Assembly: GCA_001632435.1 (NCBI GenBank)
Contig: KV424037.1
Coordinates: forward strand, 1-64,000
Direction of reading: 5' to 3'
DNA length: 64,000 nt
DNA from: Calocera cornea HHB12733
Taxonomy: Eukaryota; Basidiomycota; Dacrymycetes; Dacrymycetales; Dacrymycetaceae
Numbering within the stretch: the stretch's first letter is position 1; the number at the start of each line of letters is the position of its first letter. The notes beneath the pieces were generated by a model. It was not told the origin of the DNA and did no database searches. It was given only the letters and a program-made list of their open reading frames with translations. Of this stretch, positions 43,665-55,613 are shown piece after piece. Made by a program: the position numbers and the translations under genes.

Positions 43665-44376
43665 CTGCTGCTCGTTGCTTGGCGAATGCACGGCCGGCGG
43701 CGAGGAGGAGGAGGGAAGAGAGACAGTGTATGACTACCACGTACGTACGAGGGGCGGCGCTCGCTTCAGCCAACGCTGGACTACGGTCGCCCGGGCATGC
43801 TTTTCACGACCCCCATTTTACCCACATCCACCCACATCCACACCACCATCATCTCACCACTATTCTTTTCACGCCATCGTCATCGACATCGTCAATCCCC
43901 AACCTCACGCCCTCATATCCTCACAAGTCCCAACCCCCCATGACACGTCTTTATCCCTCAGCTGCTTGGCGTCCTGGTTCTTTTGGTTCTGGTTTATGCT
44001 TGTGATGCTTTTTCCTCCGGTACGGAGGGTTAATGACATTCATGTGTATCCCCTTCTATTCGAACCGCGTGCGCTACATGAGTGCGAGCTACAGATGAAT
44101 GGGCTGCTGGATATGCGAGGGGTACCACAAGGCTGTTGCTGGTTGCAAAACGCAGCTCGTCGGTGCCACCCAAGTGGGTGGCACCTGGCAGTGGGGACGT
44201 CAGACGTCGCTGAAAGTACAGAAGGTCGTCCATGCGTGGGGTGGACTAGGACGACCATACGCGAACCGGTATGGAGGAACACCGCGGCCGTACCGGCTTC
44301 GAAAGGCGCGTCCATGGCCACGTATAGTGGCAAGTCTTGGCACCGGCCGTCTTCTCCAGCGAGAGATTCGCATTGT
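43665..44376. other. Intergenic between convergent genes
   Basis: About 710 bp between the stops of the coiled-coil gene and the GTPase gene. Contains a perfect inverted repeat at 44162-44185. Long frames here have no recognisable domain. Confidence 0.5.
44162..44185. repeat. Perfect inverted repeat, 11-bp arms, 2-nt centre
   Basis: ggtgccaccca, ag, tgggtggcacc. It lies between two convergent stops and could act as a hairpin in either 3' transcript. Confidence 0.8.
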
Positions 44377-45713
44377 TCAAGAGGTCGTCCCGGCCCTGTC
44401 GCCATGCAGCCTCTTCCACTTCTCGACGCGCTTCTTGAGCCTCTCCTCCATCACCCTCTTCTTCTCCTGGTTGAGGCTCCCCTCTTCCTCCCCAATCTCA
44501 CCCATCCCCCCCTCCACCCACCTCTTAACCGCCTCATCGACGCCCTTCGCCCCTCCCACATCCTCAAAGTCGCTCGTCCACCGCCCCGCACCGCCCTTGC
44601 GGAACCAGTCGATGAGCCACACCGCCGCGGTGGTCAGATCGGGTATGCCGCCCTTCTTGACGCGCCCGAGCCGCTCGGCGAGCGTGGCGAGGAAGATCGG
44701 CCGTTCGAAGGGGAGCGGGTTGGCGAAGGGACTGTCGGTGGTGAAGGTCAGGTACGGGTGCGGCAGGTCGAAGGGCATCTTCGTTTTGGGCGGGAGGATG
44801 TGGATGAGGTACGCAGCGAGGAGCTCGGCGTGATAAAGGTTCTCCTTGATGCCGGCTGGAGTTTGATGAGCGCTTTTACAGAAGATTGCACATGCAGGAT
44901 ACGCACATGTCACAGCCAGCTTCATCCCCTTCTCCGACCCGGCCGTCCCTCGCCCCAGGTACGGGACCATCACGCCCGGCGTGTCGCTCACGTAAATGTC
45001 GGGCTTCTCGTGGATCTTGACGTGGCTCGTGAACTTGCGGGTCAGGCCGGCAGTGCTGCTGGTGCGGAAGGCTTTTCCTGTGCATATATGAGCATCTGAT
45101 CGTGCGTGCAAGGAGAGGGAGTCGTACCCTTGTGGATGCCACTGTTGCGCAACGCGTTGAGGAGCGTGGACTTGCCGACGTTGGGCATCCCGACGACCAA
45201 CAGCTCCGCGTGACGATGCACGTCCTCGTGCTGTTGTGCGATATCTATACGGCATTCAGAAGGCGAATGGGAATGAGATGCGCATACACGCGCCTGTGAC
45301 GGCATCTAGTACCCTCTTAATGTCGCCCGGCTTGTTGGCATCCACGAACATGAGCGTCTGTCCGGCATGCTGCTTGAAAGCCCTCTTCAAAGGCTGACCA
45401 AAGCATCAGCATGCGAGACAGGATAAACTTTATTGCAGCTCACCTCTTCATACTTTCGCTCCGCCAGATCCCGCTTGGTGTACACGACGATCCTCTCTTT
45501 CCCCTCGAGATGCGCATTGGACCAATAGGTCTTGAGCGCGTTTTCAAACGCCGGGTTGACAGACGTCAACGGCAACCGCGCATCGCGAGCTTCCAGCACT
45601 ATCGACGTGTTCGAGAGGATCTTGGGCAGGTCGTTGACGAACGCGGCCATGTGGCCGGCGTACCATGATGGCGGACTGGGTGGGAATGGGAAGGGTGGGA
45701 CATGGATGGGCAT
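44377..45713 (-). CDS. MTG1: Mitochondrial ribosome-associated GTPase 1 (YlqF/RbgA type)
   Basis: Circularly permuted GTPase that assists assembly of the mitochondrial large ribosomal subunit. G motifs appear in permuted order: G4 in VVYTKRDLAE, then DANKPGDIKRVLDAV, then G1 in VVGMPNVGKSTLLNALRNSG and G3 in IYVSDTPGV. The C-terminal YlqF helix region follows (HAELLAAYLIHILPPKTKMP .. WLIDWFRKGGAGRWTSDFED). Readable exons: 45713-45444, about 45393-45303, about 45246-45129, about 45070-44909, and about 44862 to TGA 44377-44379. The start at ATG 45713 (MPIHVPPFPFPPSPPSWYAG) is the last possible one; a ggcag acceptor at about 45734 suggests one more 5' exon, which would carry the mitochondrial targeting peptide. 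No lesion seen. Confidence 0.9.
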
Positions 45714-45739
45714 AAGCTCGATGGAGCCGACCTCTGCCA

Positions 45740-48700
45740 CAACGATGCGCGGCGATCGTCAGATGGAATGATTACGGGAATAGTAGTGGCGGCTAGCAAC
45801 ACTTGATATGCCGCTGATATCGTCTGGATGTTGTCTTTGTGGGCGAGCTCGTCGTGCGCAAAATGTCGACGCGCCGACGGCGATACGGAACGGATAAAGT
45901 CCGACAGGGATCAGTGCACCCTTCTTCATCTGACGACCATCTCGTCCGTGTCCTGCACACTCCATCTTCGCGGCGATGGCCAAGAAGGGACGGTGCGCGC
46001 CATCCACCCTCTAAGCGACAGCGGTGATACTGACTAACATCGCCGGGCATGCTTAGAACCCTTCTCATTAAGATGGTGTCTACCGCGCAGACGGGGTATT
46101 TCTTTGTTCGAAGCAAAATTCGGCCAACGGGCACGCCGGCAAGGAGGATCTCGCAGATCAAGTTCGATCCAAAAGGTACGCGGAGCGCTTTGCGGTTTCT
46201 GACAATGTAGCTTACGTATCCTGTCTCAGCGAGGCGACATGTGCTGTTTATTGAGAAGAAGCTGTAGTAGAGGTGATGGTTACGGCGAGGAGCGGTCTGG
46301 GTCTGGGTCTAGAGCCTGCCGCACGAAATTACATTTCTGCGACCAGCATCACTACATGAACGCAGCGTAGGACCCCTGAATATGCTCTAGACGAATCCGG
46401 TGTAATAGGGCAGACATTAATGTCACGTCCCGACCAGCTTTGGAGGTGGAATTCCCAGTGCGTATGCACGCATGCCGTCCGTACGAATCGACCCTGAGTA
46501 GATTGGCTCCTTGTGAAACACGCTCCCCGTGCGGAAAACGTGTACCAAGAGATCAGCGCTGCGGCCGGCCGGCAGCGCTACCCGGGTACGCTGTGCTTTT
46601 CGGCGCGTTGTCCAAAAACTGCTGGGTTCTGGGGAGGGGCACGCACGGCCGTTCAATTCTTGGGGATCCACAAACTTCCCATCCGTCTATCCGCGAGAAC
46701 TCCCATGGTCGTATGATCACCACATGATTGGCCTTGCACCCCGATCCAGCTTGTTCGCCCCGGCAGGCAGCCGCTATGCACCGCATCTCCGCCGCTCGGC
46801 TTCTACACACTCCGAAACCCTTTGCCGCCCGCAGCGCTTCTCTCGTGGAGGCATGCACCATTTACCAATCCCTTCTCTTGCTACCCTCGGTGGCTCAAGG
46901 TCTGTCACGCTAAGCTTATCCAGCCAATCATCTGCTGATCTCACACGCCGGCAGCTTACGTTACAGTGTGGCTGGTGACATGAGAGTTGTCGATCAGGTG
47001 CTGTTGCAACGAGCTCCGGCCCGCAAGAAGACCTGCCACTCCCTCGGGTCAAGCAACGCCCTCTGCTTGCATATCACACCCCCTCCGTCCCTGCACCGGC
47101 GGAGTTGCAAGTCCCAGCTTCGGCCTCCGTTGCCAGCAGCAGTTGGGCTAATTCCATCACCCTTGCCCTCCAAATCATTCGGTGAAATCCCCGCTGATCA
47201 TCTTGATCATGCGATCTACCCATCCCCATCCTTTTCCCATCACCCTGCCTGCTCAGAACCCATCTGTCCAGTGGTCAGTCGGCGCCACCTCCCATCTGGA
47301 AGCATTTGCATGCTGAAAGAAGGGTAGCTGTCTGCCGAAACACATGTTCGTCGAACAGGGTTGTTCTGCTGTAATGTAATGTAATGTTGTGTCTCGGGTT
47401 TACCTCACAGCCTGGGTCTAATAGCTATTTCACACGTAATGAACATACAAATAAAGCTGTAGACACGTTCCCTTTGGAGAATGGCAATAAGAACAATGCG
47501 ATCAACCTATGTTCTGAAATCCCTTGTTGGGCACTATGTGTGTGCGGTTTATGCTAGCCCAATGTGGACAGATGTGTGATTATCACTAGTACAGAGGGTT
47601 TGAATGACCCTATCCGGGGTCATTCAAACCGCCTGTGCTAGGGGCAATTAGTCTCACTGCTATGTAATACTCTTCTCAGAGGAGGCGAATTATGTCATTC
47701 AAAGACACTGGCACTCGTTCAAGAACCCAGAAAAGGCAAGTACCACCGGTTACCACGCAAATCATATGCGAAGCAGGGTGCAGGGGAATGCGACAAAGAA
47801 TTACGGGAAGCTGAGCCGAATACGAGCTTGCGCCCTCACAGACGCCACAAAACCAAAGTCGTGATAGCAGTCGATGTTTCGGATCAGCGGTAGGGTCGGC
47901 GGCCCGAGCGAACGAAGGCTGGCTCAATACGAGGATTCCGCCGGCGTAGGGTTTGCGGCAGTTCCCTTCGATGCTAAATTAGGTGTCGTGAATGCTTTTT
48001 TTTGGCGATCCGACGTAAAATGCAGAACAGAAAAGCTCAAGAGCGAGGCAAGAGAGTATCGACGCGCGTTCATGCCCGCAGAACTAGATGGTGCCGCTTC
48101 GACGCCAGTCGTCCGGCGCCTGACGGATGACGAGGGACAATGAAACGGCCCGATCAGGAGTCAATCGGAGGTGGCTATGCAGAAGTCTATTTATTGGGCC
48201 CGTCCCCCCGGCCCTCCTTGGACCGGCAAGGAACACGCGACAACGGCCGGGGCACCCGAACTTGCCAAAGGGAGTTCGGCGCCGGTATAGCGGCCAAGGG
48301 TTTGCTGCCTCTCTCTTCATCAGTGTCTCTGCCTCTCGGGAGCCGCGTGCTGTGCGGAGAATGGGTCGAAAGTCGATGAAGAGGACTTCGCACCCGCTGC
48401 CACATGAAAACGCCGCTGACTGACTTCGCGCTGGACCGCTGAATGAATTACCGAAGAAGTGACGCCCCTGGTGCGGCTGTACGGCGGTACTCGTTGCGTC
48501 TTTCGACCCTTTTGGGTGGTCTGCCAGCGCAGATTCTTTGGTTATCTATCGCACTGATCGCGACGGTTCCAGCCCCTTCTCTCTACCAACCTGTCGGTCC
48601 CCGCAGACTCCGCGACGGCCGGCGACTCTTCTCTGTCTTCTATCGCACCTAGGCAGAACGCTGGCGAGACCCTTCGCTGGACGCAACCATCTACAACCGC

Positions 48701-48880
48701 GTTCATACCTGGGAATTTTGGAAAGAAAACGCTCCCAGGGCCCCGACGGGGATGCCACAGCGGCCCCACTCGCGCGTCTCCGTCCTGTCGTACAATTCGC
48801 CCTCTCTTCTTGCCCTTATAAGGGCAACGACTCGACTCCGCTCGGCCGAAGCAGCTCCCTGGTTTCGCTCCTCCTGGACC
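45740..48880. other. Long intergenic stretch, no gene supported
   Basis: About 3.1 kb. The left end probably holds the first exon and promoter of the GTPase gene. ORFs are short and overlapping on both strands. One hairpin-forming repeat lies at 47586. The last kilobase, rich in C and T, is probably promoter of the DUF7770-like gene at 48985. Confidence 0.45.
47586..47641. repeat. Inverted repeat, 26-bp arms, 4-nt loop
   Basis: Arms 47586-47611 and 47616-47641 pair at 22 of 26 positions, including a perfect run around tttgaatgaccc / gggtcattcaaa. No target-site duplication is seen. It could be a tiny foldback element or a structured RNA or terminator. No tRNA fold fits it. Confidence 0.75.
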
Positions 48881-48887
48881 TATAAAG
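48881..48887 (+). promoter_or_regulatory. TATA-like box of the first DUF7770-like gene
   Basis: TATAAAG about 100 bp before ATG 48985. The paralogue at 51620 has the same heptamer 66 bp before its ATG. Confidence 0.5.
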
Positions 48888-48984
48888 GGGACAGCTTCAG
48901 CCAACTCGAGGCAGCCTCAGCAACAGATAGCCTCTCTAACTCCCCACTGCCTGTCGCCGTATTCAACCCCTCCGCCTCCCTACA

Positions 48985-49582
48985 ATGCCGCCACAAATCC
49001 AATACGAAGACGGGGTCAATGCAGTTCTGCCACTCAAATGCGACCGCATCCTGGTCTATTGCACTTACAACGCGTACAGCGCGACCGACACCAGAGTCCT
49101 CCCGAACCGTTGGCACCTGTCTGCATGCGGTGGAGATCAGTCCATCACGATCGATTGCTTTCCCCGTAACAATCGCGCCCGCAAGTGCGTGATCGTCGTT
49201 AGTACGGACACTCCCTCTCTTCACACCGATCCCAACATCGGGCGCGTCATCACCATTCCCGTCACGAGATCTTGTTCGCTGCAAGGTGTCGTTAACTATG
49301 TCATCGAAAGGGGCCGTGCACGGTACCGCTTTGCTGCCAGTGGCCGTGGAACCCGCCACTGGATTCGTACTGTGGTCGGTGACCTTGAAGACGAAGGCTT
49401 CGTGGCTCGCGGCGCTTGGGAGACTGTCGATTTGACGATGATGGACGTTCATTGGTCTGCTACCCAGAAGGCTTGGTGCGACGTCGTTTGCGGAAACTTC
49501 TACTCTATCGGTAAGCATCTAACTACCATTGTACAACCTCATCTTGACGTGCCCTGCAGAGGCCGAGTCGGATCCCGAGTAG
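48985..49582 (+). CDS. DUF7770-like protein, paralogue 1
   Basis: Exons 48985-49510 and 49560-49582 (gtaagc..tgcag intron, frame kept, TAG 49580-49582) give about 182 residues. It begins MPPQIQYEDGVNAVLPLKCD. Family blocks: NRWHLSACGGDQSITIDCFP, a TIPVTRSCSLQGVVNYVIER segment, GRARYRFAASGRGTRHWIRT and VVGDLEDEGFVARGAWETVD, ending in an acidic EAESDPE. The layout (NxW strand, TV/SL helix, GR-x-x-Y-x-F, G-x-R-x-W, DLED-x-G) is that of a small uncharacterised fungal family, which I believe Pfam lists as DUF7770. No catalytic motif is seen. Two paralogues lie within 7 kb. Confidence 0.7.
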
Positions 49583-51553
49583 CCACCGGCTCGCACAGCA
49601 CGCTATACCCATCCCCCACGATTTTCTCCTTTCCAGCCATCACATAGCAGAGCAAGACGCGTTGGAAGTTCGGGCTTATTGGCGTGTATCGTCATGAGGG
49701 AGAAATGAATCCAAATGAATGTAAAGGGCCGACATGACAATGATCACAACGTTTCTTCAGTTATGCAGAACTCGGCGGTGACAGTTGTCTAGCACTGGCA
49801 GTCGTTGAAGAAGACAAGGGGGCGCGCTGGAGAGGGTCTGCTCGTAAACGCCAGCAAGCGGTGAACTGTGCCCCCAAACGCTCACCACTGGTCTGCAGGT
49901 CATAGCCTGTGTTAATGCCGGCAGATACGATCCGCCTCTTTCTGCTGCGAGGATGAGGTTACTAATTCGCCCTGAGTAAGAGTTAAACACCGTGGTATCG
50001 CCTTGCCTGCGGTAAAGAACTCGGGGTTGCGAACCGAGATGAATGTCACCACTTCCCTGGGATCAGATAGCTCTGATGTGCTGGTTTGTAAGCGCGCCAT
50101 GATGCTCAGAGACGAAACGTGGGCTCCACCCCTGCGGCAACGGTATCCATAGAGCCAGGGAACTGTTTGTCTTACACCTCTTAAAGCGTGGCAGATACCC
50201 CGGAGTTAGCGAGCAACGTGTCGGTGCGGTTGCCAGGCGGTACCTGGCCTGGTTTCGGATTTTGCCGGCACCGAAATACTCAACGCAGCAGGCACAGTTG
50301 CCATTTTGGAGGATCATTCGTTGAGCAGAGCCTTTGACGTCAGAGGCTATTGGCGCAGATCGTGTCTCGAGCGCATTCTCAGGCTTCTTTTGCGGAGCAA
50401 ACATGCACATTTATATCGTTTCAACTGTTGAGAGAAAGCTAGCAAAACAATTCGCTTCCTTGGCGTTGATGCGTCGGCGTTGACTGGACTTCGTTGAGTC
50501 TGGCTATGCGAGTCTAACAATGTCGTTTGTCGGACAACAGACAGGCTAATTCTAGTAGGCGAGCGTTTTTCCCATCAGGAAAGCTCACAGCAGGCAGCAA
50601 CAACAAGGCAAGCGCCAGCCCGGATCTTGCGGAAGGGATGCTAGGCACAATCGGTCCACGACCAAATTTCAGAAGCAAAGCGAATGCATCGGAGGCCAGA
50701 CCTCACAGCCGCCCGTCGGGCAACGATCGAAGGTAAGCACATGCAACACGCGTAAGACACACCACCTAGGTTCATCAGCTATGCCGATGGCCGACTGACA
50801 TCCCGGAAATGCGACAATGTCGCCCTTCTCTGGCAGGGTGGGTGCACCTCCAGGGCGCACAATGGCCTCCCCGACTCCTGCCAACACGACGGTCCCATGC
50901 CGACGCCTCCCTGCATGAATCAGTATTGACCAGACATGAGTCAAAAGCACGCTCCGCAGTATACCGATGATGCGGGCGTGGAAAGCTGTGAAGCCTGGCA
51001 TACCTGCCAACATCCAGGTCGTGGACGGTGAGGGTGCGGGTTGAAGTGCTGGAACACGCGTCGACGGGAGCAACTGCAAGAAACGGGGACCATCTGGCAG
51101 CCTGCCTCCTGCTCCTATGCACGCTTCTGCTTGCAAATTTGCATATGTCATGCCTGCAGCCTCACCTCTCACACCCTGCGCGTGATGGCCGGGATGTCTA
51201 TGGCTCTATCAGAAACCCGAGCGACTAGTCCCCAACTTCCGGAGCCCGCGCAGTGTTCTGCCAAGATCTAGACTCGTTATTCACCGGCCTTCCGGTCCTA
51301 GAATGGCAAGGGCCCGGTTTTACTCGAGGCTGACGTGCGTTAAAAACCACCTGGAAACCTTGTGGCTACCCCTGATCTGTGCTACTGGTGGAATATGACT
51401 GAAGATACTGCCTTGGGCTGTACGGTGACCGTAAAGGTGCTAACACAGGTCCGAGGTATGTGACTGTGCTCGAGTCGGTCGGTGGCTTCAAGGTGGTGGT
51501 AGACGCGTACTTCGTGGCCTGCCGTCCGCCTTAAGGCAATCGAATGGCCTGGA
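49583..51553. other. No gene supported
   Basis: About 2 kb between the first two DUF7770-like genes. The longest frame (50669-51172, minus) has no recognisable domain and no homologous look. Nothing repeated was found. Confidence 0.4.
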
Positions 51554-51560
51554 TATAAAG
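51554..51560 (+). promoter_or_regulatory. TATA-like box of the second DUF7770-like gene
   Basis: TATAAAG at 66 bp before ATG 51620, within ggatataaaggc. Confidence 0.5.
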
Positions 51561-51619
51561 GCTAGGATTGCGTCGTAGCTAAAAGGTAAGGTTTTCAGCT
51601 CACATTCATCTCCTCCAAA

Positions 51620-52354
51620 ATGGGTTACGTCGATATGCAGAATGTCCGAGCCCTCTGGCACATGATTCGTTTCATGCCGGCCGATCTCGTCCTCAACAAC
51701 CTCAACACTGCTTGCTCCACAATCCTGTTACTCACTCCTTACATACCCAACTCTCCGGCTGCCCCGCATATACCTCATGCGTCAAACCCAAATCGCTGGT
51801 GTCTCGTACTTGTACTCAGCAATGCCCTGCGCCTCCGCCTCGAAGTTGTCCCATCCGAAACAGGGCTGGCCCTCGTCAAGCTCGATCAACTTCCACCTGC
51901 TATCTCTCGTCGTACTCTGGACCCGCGGGACGTGTTCTGGATGACGTTAGAATTGCAGCAGCCGGGAACGACCGTCATGGATATCCTCAACATCCTCATC
52001 ACCAACGCGTTGCACCAATACAAGTTCACCCGTGCAGGACAAGGTCAACGAGAATGGATTCGAGCGGTTGTGTTTCACTTGGAGGACAGCGGCATCCTGC
52101 AGAACGGAAGTCAGGAGTCGATGGACCGTGTCATTCACCGACAATGGTGGAGCCCTGGTGTTCACATCGGGACGGTGCCGGTTGTCGCAGGAGAATTCTA
52201 CAAGGTACCGCTTCACCTGTGCACTTCTCAATTAAACTCACCGCGTTCCTAGTGTTACGGCTGTGAAACGGGACGTCGGCAATACTGCGACCACGACCAG
52301 ACATTTTCGTGGGCCGACAAAGCCAGGCGCCGTCGGCAGAATGGCTTCTACTGA
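51620..52354 (+). CDS. DUF7770-like protein, paralogue 2
   Basis: Exons 51620-52204 and 52253-52354 (gtaccg..cctag intron, frame kept, TGA 52352-52354), 228 residues. Begins MGYVDMQNVRALWHMIRFMP. Family blocks: NRWCLVLVLSNALRLRLEVV, FWMTLELQQPGTTVMDILNI, ALHQYKFTRAGQGQREWIRA and VVFHLEDSGILQNGSQESMD. The second exon is unlike paralogue 1: CYGCETGRRQYCDHDQTFSW followed by ADKARRRRQNGFY has four Cys or His in close spacing and a basic end, and might bind metal. Function unknown. Confidence 0.72.
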
Positions 52355-52829
52355 GCACCGATCTACCATTTGGCCCGAGATTTCCTGTCGTTCGTTCGCT
52401 CTGATACACGCGAGCTTGAAGCTTGCTTGTTAGCCAGCTGCGCTGGCTTCGGACGGTATCTTATCACCCTCCCTGGCGGCGATCGCCCTGGGTAATATAT
52501 CGTATGTGCTTGATCGTTATGCTGTTATGTTGTTTGTGTTTCGTAGTTTTGTTACTATACCTCCGCGCTTGATTGTGGTGCTGGTAAACCACGTACAAAG
52601 GGAGATTAATGAATAATACACGGTTTCGCCCTTATGAAGCGTCGGAAGAAAGTCAATCACGAGAGTCTACAATGTCGGATCGGTGCGATCCGATAACGTA
52701 AGCATGAATGCTATTGCGGGATGCAGCATTATGATTGCACGTGGTACTGGTCATAGTCTCGCAGGTATGTAACATTAATCAACGAATACAAACGTTAGAA
52801 GTGTGATCTCATGATAGGCGATGTGCGCA
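52355..52829. other. Intergenic between convergent genes
   Basis: About 475 bp between the stop of the second DUF7770-like gene and the stop of the Chk1 gene. No repeats or coding sequence recognised. Confidence 0.5.
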
Positions 52830-54491
52830 TCATCTCCGCTTCAGCACGTACGGCTCCACTGTAGGACAATTGACAACACTCTTCCAGAGGGACCTCCAGC
52901 TGAGCGGATTCCCTTTGTCTCGCCTGAAGACACACCTGCTGCCCCTCAACCCTTCTCTGCTGAACTCCTCGGCTTCTATCCATCCCGCCATTATAAGTCC
53001 TCTCGCGTCCTTGCCTCTCAGCATGATACTGACGCCGGACGTCCGCTTGTCTTCCTGCACGTCCTCCGAGACCTGGTGACCAAGCGCCACCAGATACTGG
53101 GCAATCAGTGTCAGCAGCTGAGATGGTGAGATCGATGCGTAGAATCGAGTCAGGTTCGGCGTGTACTTCATGCCAGATTGTGTCTGCGACTGGGAGGATG
53201 GTTAGATACAACATTGGAGTAGTGGGCAGGACATACGAAAAGCATCAAGCTTTGCGTGAACTGGCTCTTGGCACCACCCATGGCAAATCCTCCATCATCC
53301 TCGTCCATATCCACATCCTCGGTCTGCATCGCTGGCTCGGCAAGCTCCATGTCCCCGTTCATTTGCAGGCCACGTGTCAAACGCTGCGCGAGGGCGGTTG
53401 GTCCGAGCTGCGGAACTTGGCTAGCACGATTGCACCATGGGTGTGCACGAACTTGTGGAAGTGTTAGCCGCTGGGCAGGGTCGACAGTCAGGATGCCGAG
53501 AAGCAGATCTAGAAGTTCCCTTTAAGCAGGTATAGTACAGCTCCTGAAAAGATGCTTACTCAGAACATCCCCGCTTATTCGGTTCCACGGATCTTGACTC
53601 AGTATCTCGCCAGTAGTGAAAGCGGCAAACTCCGGACTATGCACTGTGGGCTCGTCCCACGGTGTGCTGCCGAACAGCAGGGTGAACAGCACGACACCAG
53701 CACCCCATACATCCACTGGCTCAGCACGGTATGGGTCGGGCATACTCAGCTGTACATCTTGTTAGTGGCCGTCTCGATGTTCAGAGGAGACGACGGGAGC
53801 CCACCTCCGGTGCAACGTAGGGCAAGCTCCCACACCGCTCAGCCAGCTTCCTTTCCTGACCCTTATGTCTCCACACCGCGCACAGCCCGAAGTCGGCAAT
53901 TTTGAGCACTCCGGATCCCGACAGAAGCAGATTCTCTGGCTTCAGATCTCGGTGGCATATGCCTTGAGCGTGAATGAAACCTAAGCCCGAAACGAGTTCG
54001 TTGAAGTAGTGTTGCGCCATGTCGTGATCCACACCCACATCGGGCGCTACACACGCGTAATTGAGCACATTCCAAAAGGGGCGGTTATTTAGACGCACCG
54101 ATTTTATCGAAGAGATCTCCACCGGCAGCCAGCTCCATCAGCATATAATATGCGGGTATCCATCTCGTCTTCCCGTTCTCCTCGACGACACTGGCGGCGA
54201 GGAACTCGAGAACATTATCGTCCTTGAGGATAGAATGCACCTTGATCTCCTTCTCCAGTTCCTTTCGTTGTTGAGGCGTCGTCTCCGGGGTAATCAGAAC
54301 GACTTTGCACGCCGCTGAGGCGCGGAGCTCGGCGTTCGTAGCTCGGAAGACACTGGAATGTATGCTGGCATCAGTCGCGTCGCCGGCAATGGAGTGGACA
54401 ATGTATACCATGAGAACCCGCCTCCTGCAATTACGCTGCCCAGCTCATAGCCTGAAATGGGCGGGTATCGTCTATTCGTAGGTACTGGCAT
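52830..54491 (-). CDS. chk1: Checkpoint serine/threonine kinase Chk1
   Basis: Effector kinase of the DNA-damage and replication checkpoint, acting in the nucleus downstream of ATR. Starts at ATG 54491 ([20 protein letters not shown]), stops at TGA 52830-52832. In order: Gly-rich loop region IAGGGFS, the VAIK-equivalent Lys in [13 protein letters not shown], hinge [17 protein letters not shown], catalytic loop [19 protein letters not shown] in [30 protein letters not shown], and the F-helix [20 protein letters not shown] that is typical of Chk1. The C-terminal half has an acidic linker ([15 protein letters not shown]) and a KA1-like regulatory domain ([20 protein letters not shown] .. [20 protein letters not shown]) ending PYVLKRR. 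Several short introns; no lesion seen. Confidence 0.93.
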
Positions 54492-54908
54492 ACTGTATAG
54501 TTGAACGTGGTCGATGTCGTCGACGACGCCGACCAGATGTGGTGGGCACAGTCACACCGGTCCTGGGACGCGTCCGTCGACCAGCATGAGCGGGGGCAAC
54601 GGCGACGCGTCCGGTCACGGGTTGCTCGTTGGCGCTCGTCGGCCACTCGGCTCGCCATCGGACGGACTCATCGCTGCTTATGACAACTGTGCTATTCTTC
54701 AACTTTAACACACTACATTTCTTTATCACAGAATGAGGCTTTGGTGCGGGAAACCTGGAGGAGCAGCTTTGATCGACGCGCAGACGAAAAGCAAGAAAAT
54801 GATGTACAGTGACTGCCACTCCTCTCGGTGTCGATGCTAGCCACCGCCGCAGCACGTCTAAAGACGTGCTGCAGTGTTAGCTTGGAACATCAGAGGGCCT
54901 GGATACTG
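54492..54908. other. Intergenic, Chk1 promoter side
   Basis: About 417 bp between the Chk1 start and the stop of the third DUF7770-like gene. ORFs here are low complexity; none is supported. Confidence 0.5.
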
Positions 54909-55613
54909 TCAGTTACTACAGAGGAACGGTGAAAGTGCGCGCTCGCCATCGTCATTGACCAAGAACCGACCCGGGACGAGCGGCTTGGGCCAGGGGCAGA
55001 TGATGTCGTGATCCCACCAGATCCACTGCACGAGACTCTTCACGTCTCTGCCGGAGTCGAGCTTGAAGTATCGGTATATCTCGAGGTACGTGACGACGGC
55101 GTAGATCCAGAAGCGATGGCCGCGCAGCTTGCCGTCGGGCTCCTCGGTGAAGCGGTAGTGGTGCAGGCCGTGACGGCGGATCGCGGTGAAGAGCTTTAGC
55201 GGCGTCATATCGCAACCGAGGCCGATGGAGCACGAGACGATACCGCCATGCTCAGGACGCCTCCAGAGAGGAAGCGCTTCGGCGACGACGCTGACGAGGA
55301 TGGCCGCTCCGGCGGGATCGATGAGCTCCGACATATGCCCGACCTGCATGCGCAACTGCACGCCATCGGCGCAGACGATCACGAGAATCCAGTCGTTGAC
55401 GCGATATCCGCCTCTCAGGGCGAGGTCCACGTGTACGTTGTATTGTACAACGCAGAAGATGGAGCTGATCTCAGTATTTAGGTGCGTCCAGACGTCGGGC
55501 AGGACGATAAAGGACGGATGGAATGGGAAGTGCGTGGCCATTGCGGTTGGTTCGATCAGAGAGCTTTCGGGGTGTATGATGAACTGCGGGTGAGCACGAT
55601 TCGCGCTGGTCAT
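54909..55613 (-). CDS. DUF7770-like protein, paralogue 3
   Basis: Single open exon from ATG 55613 (MTSANRAHPQFIIHPESSLI) to TGA 54909-54911, 234 residues. Met25 (MATHFPFHPSFIVLPD) is an alternative start. Family blocks: NDWILVIVCADGVQLRMQVG, SIGLGCDMTPLKLFTAIRRH, GLHHYRFTEEPDGKLRGHRF, WIYAVVTYLEIYRYF. It is more divergent than the other two and, unlike them, has no intron and no clear TATAAAG. Function unknown. Confidence 0.65.
   Translation of the reverse strand: MTSANRAHPQFIIHPESSLIEPTAMATHFPFHPSFIVLPDVWTHLNTEISSIFCVVQYNVHVDLALRGGYRVNDWILVIVCADGVQLRMQVGHMSELIDPAGAAILVSVVAEALPLWRRPEHGGIVSCSIGLGCDMTPLKLFTAIRRHGLHHYRFTEEPDGKLRGHRFWIYAVVTYLEIYRYFKLDSGRDVKSLVQWIWWDHDIICPWPKPLVPGRFLVNDDGERALSPFLCSN

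Noticed and set aside
43648..45099. 483-codon plus-strand frame across the 3' part of MTG1
   Set aside because: It is antisense to conserved MTG1 exons and has no recognisable domain.
46036..46161. Minus-strand MRRVLSMPGDV, resembling the KRVxGxPGD box of signal peptidase I-type (Imp1/Imp2) proteases
   Set aside because: No SMxPT active-site motif or second catalytic block could be read in a consistent frame nearby, so the match may be chance.
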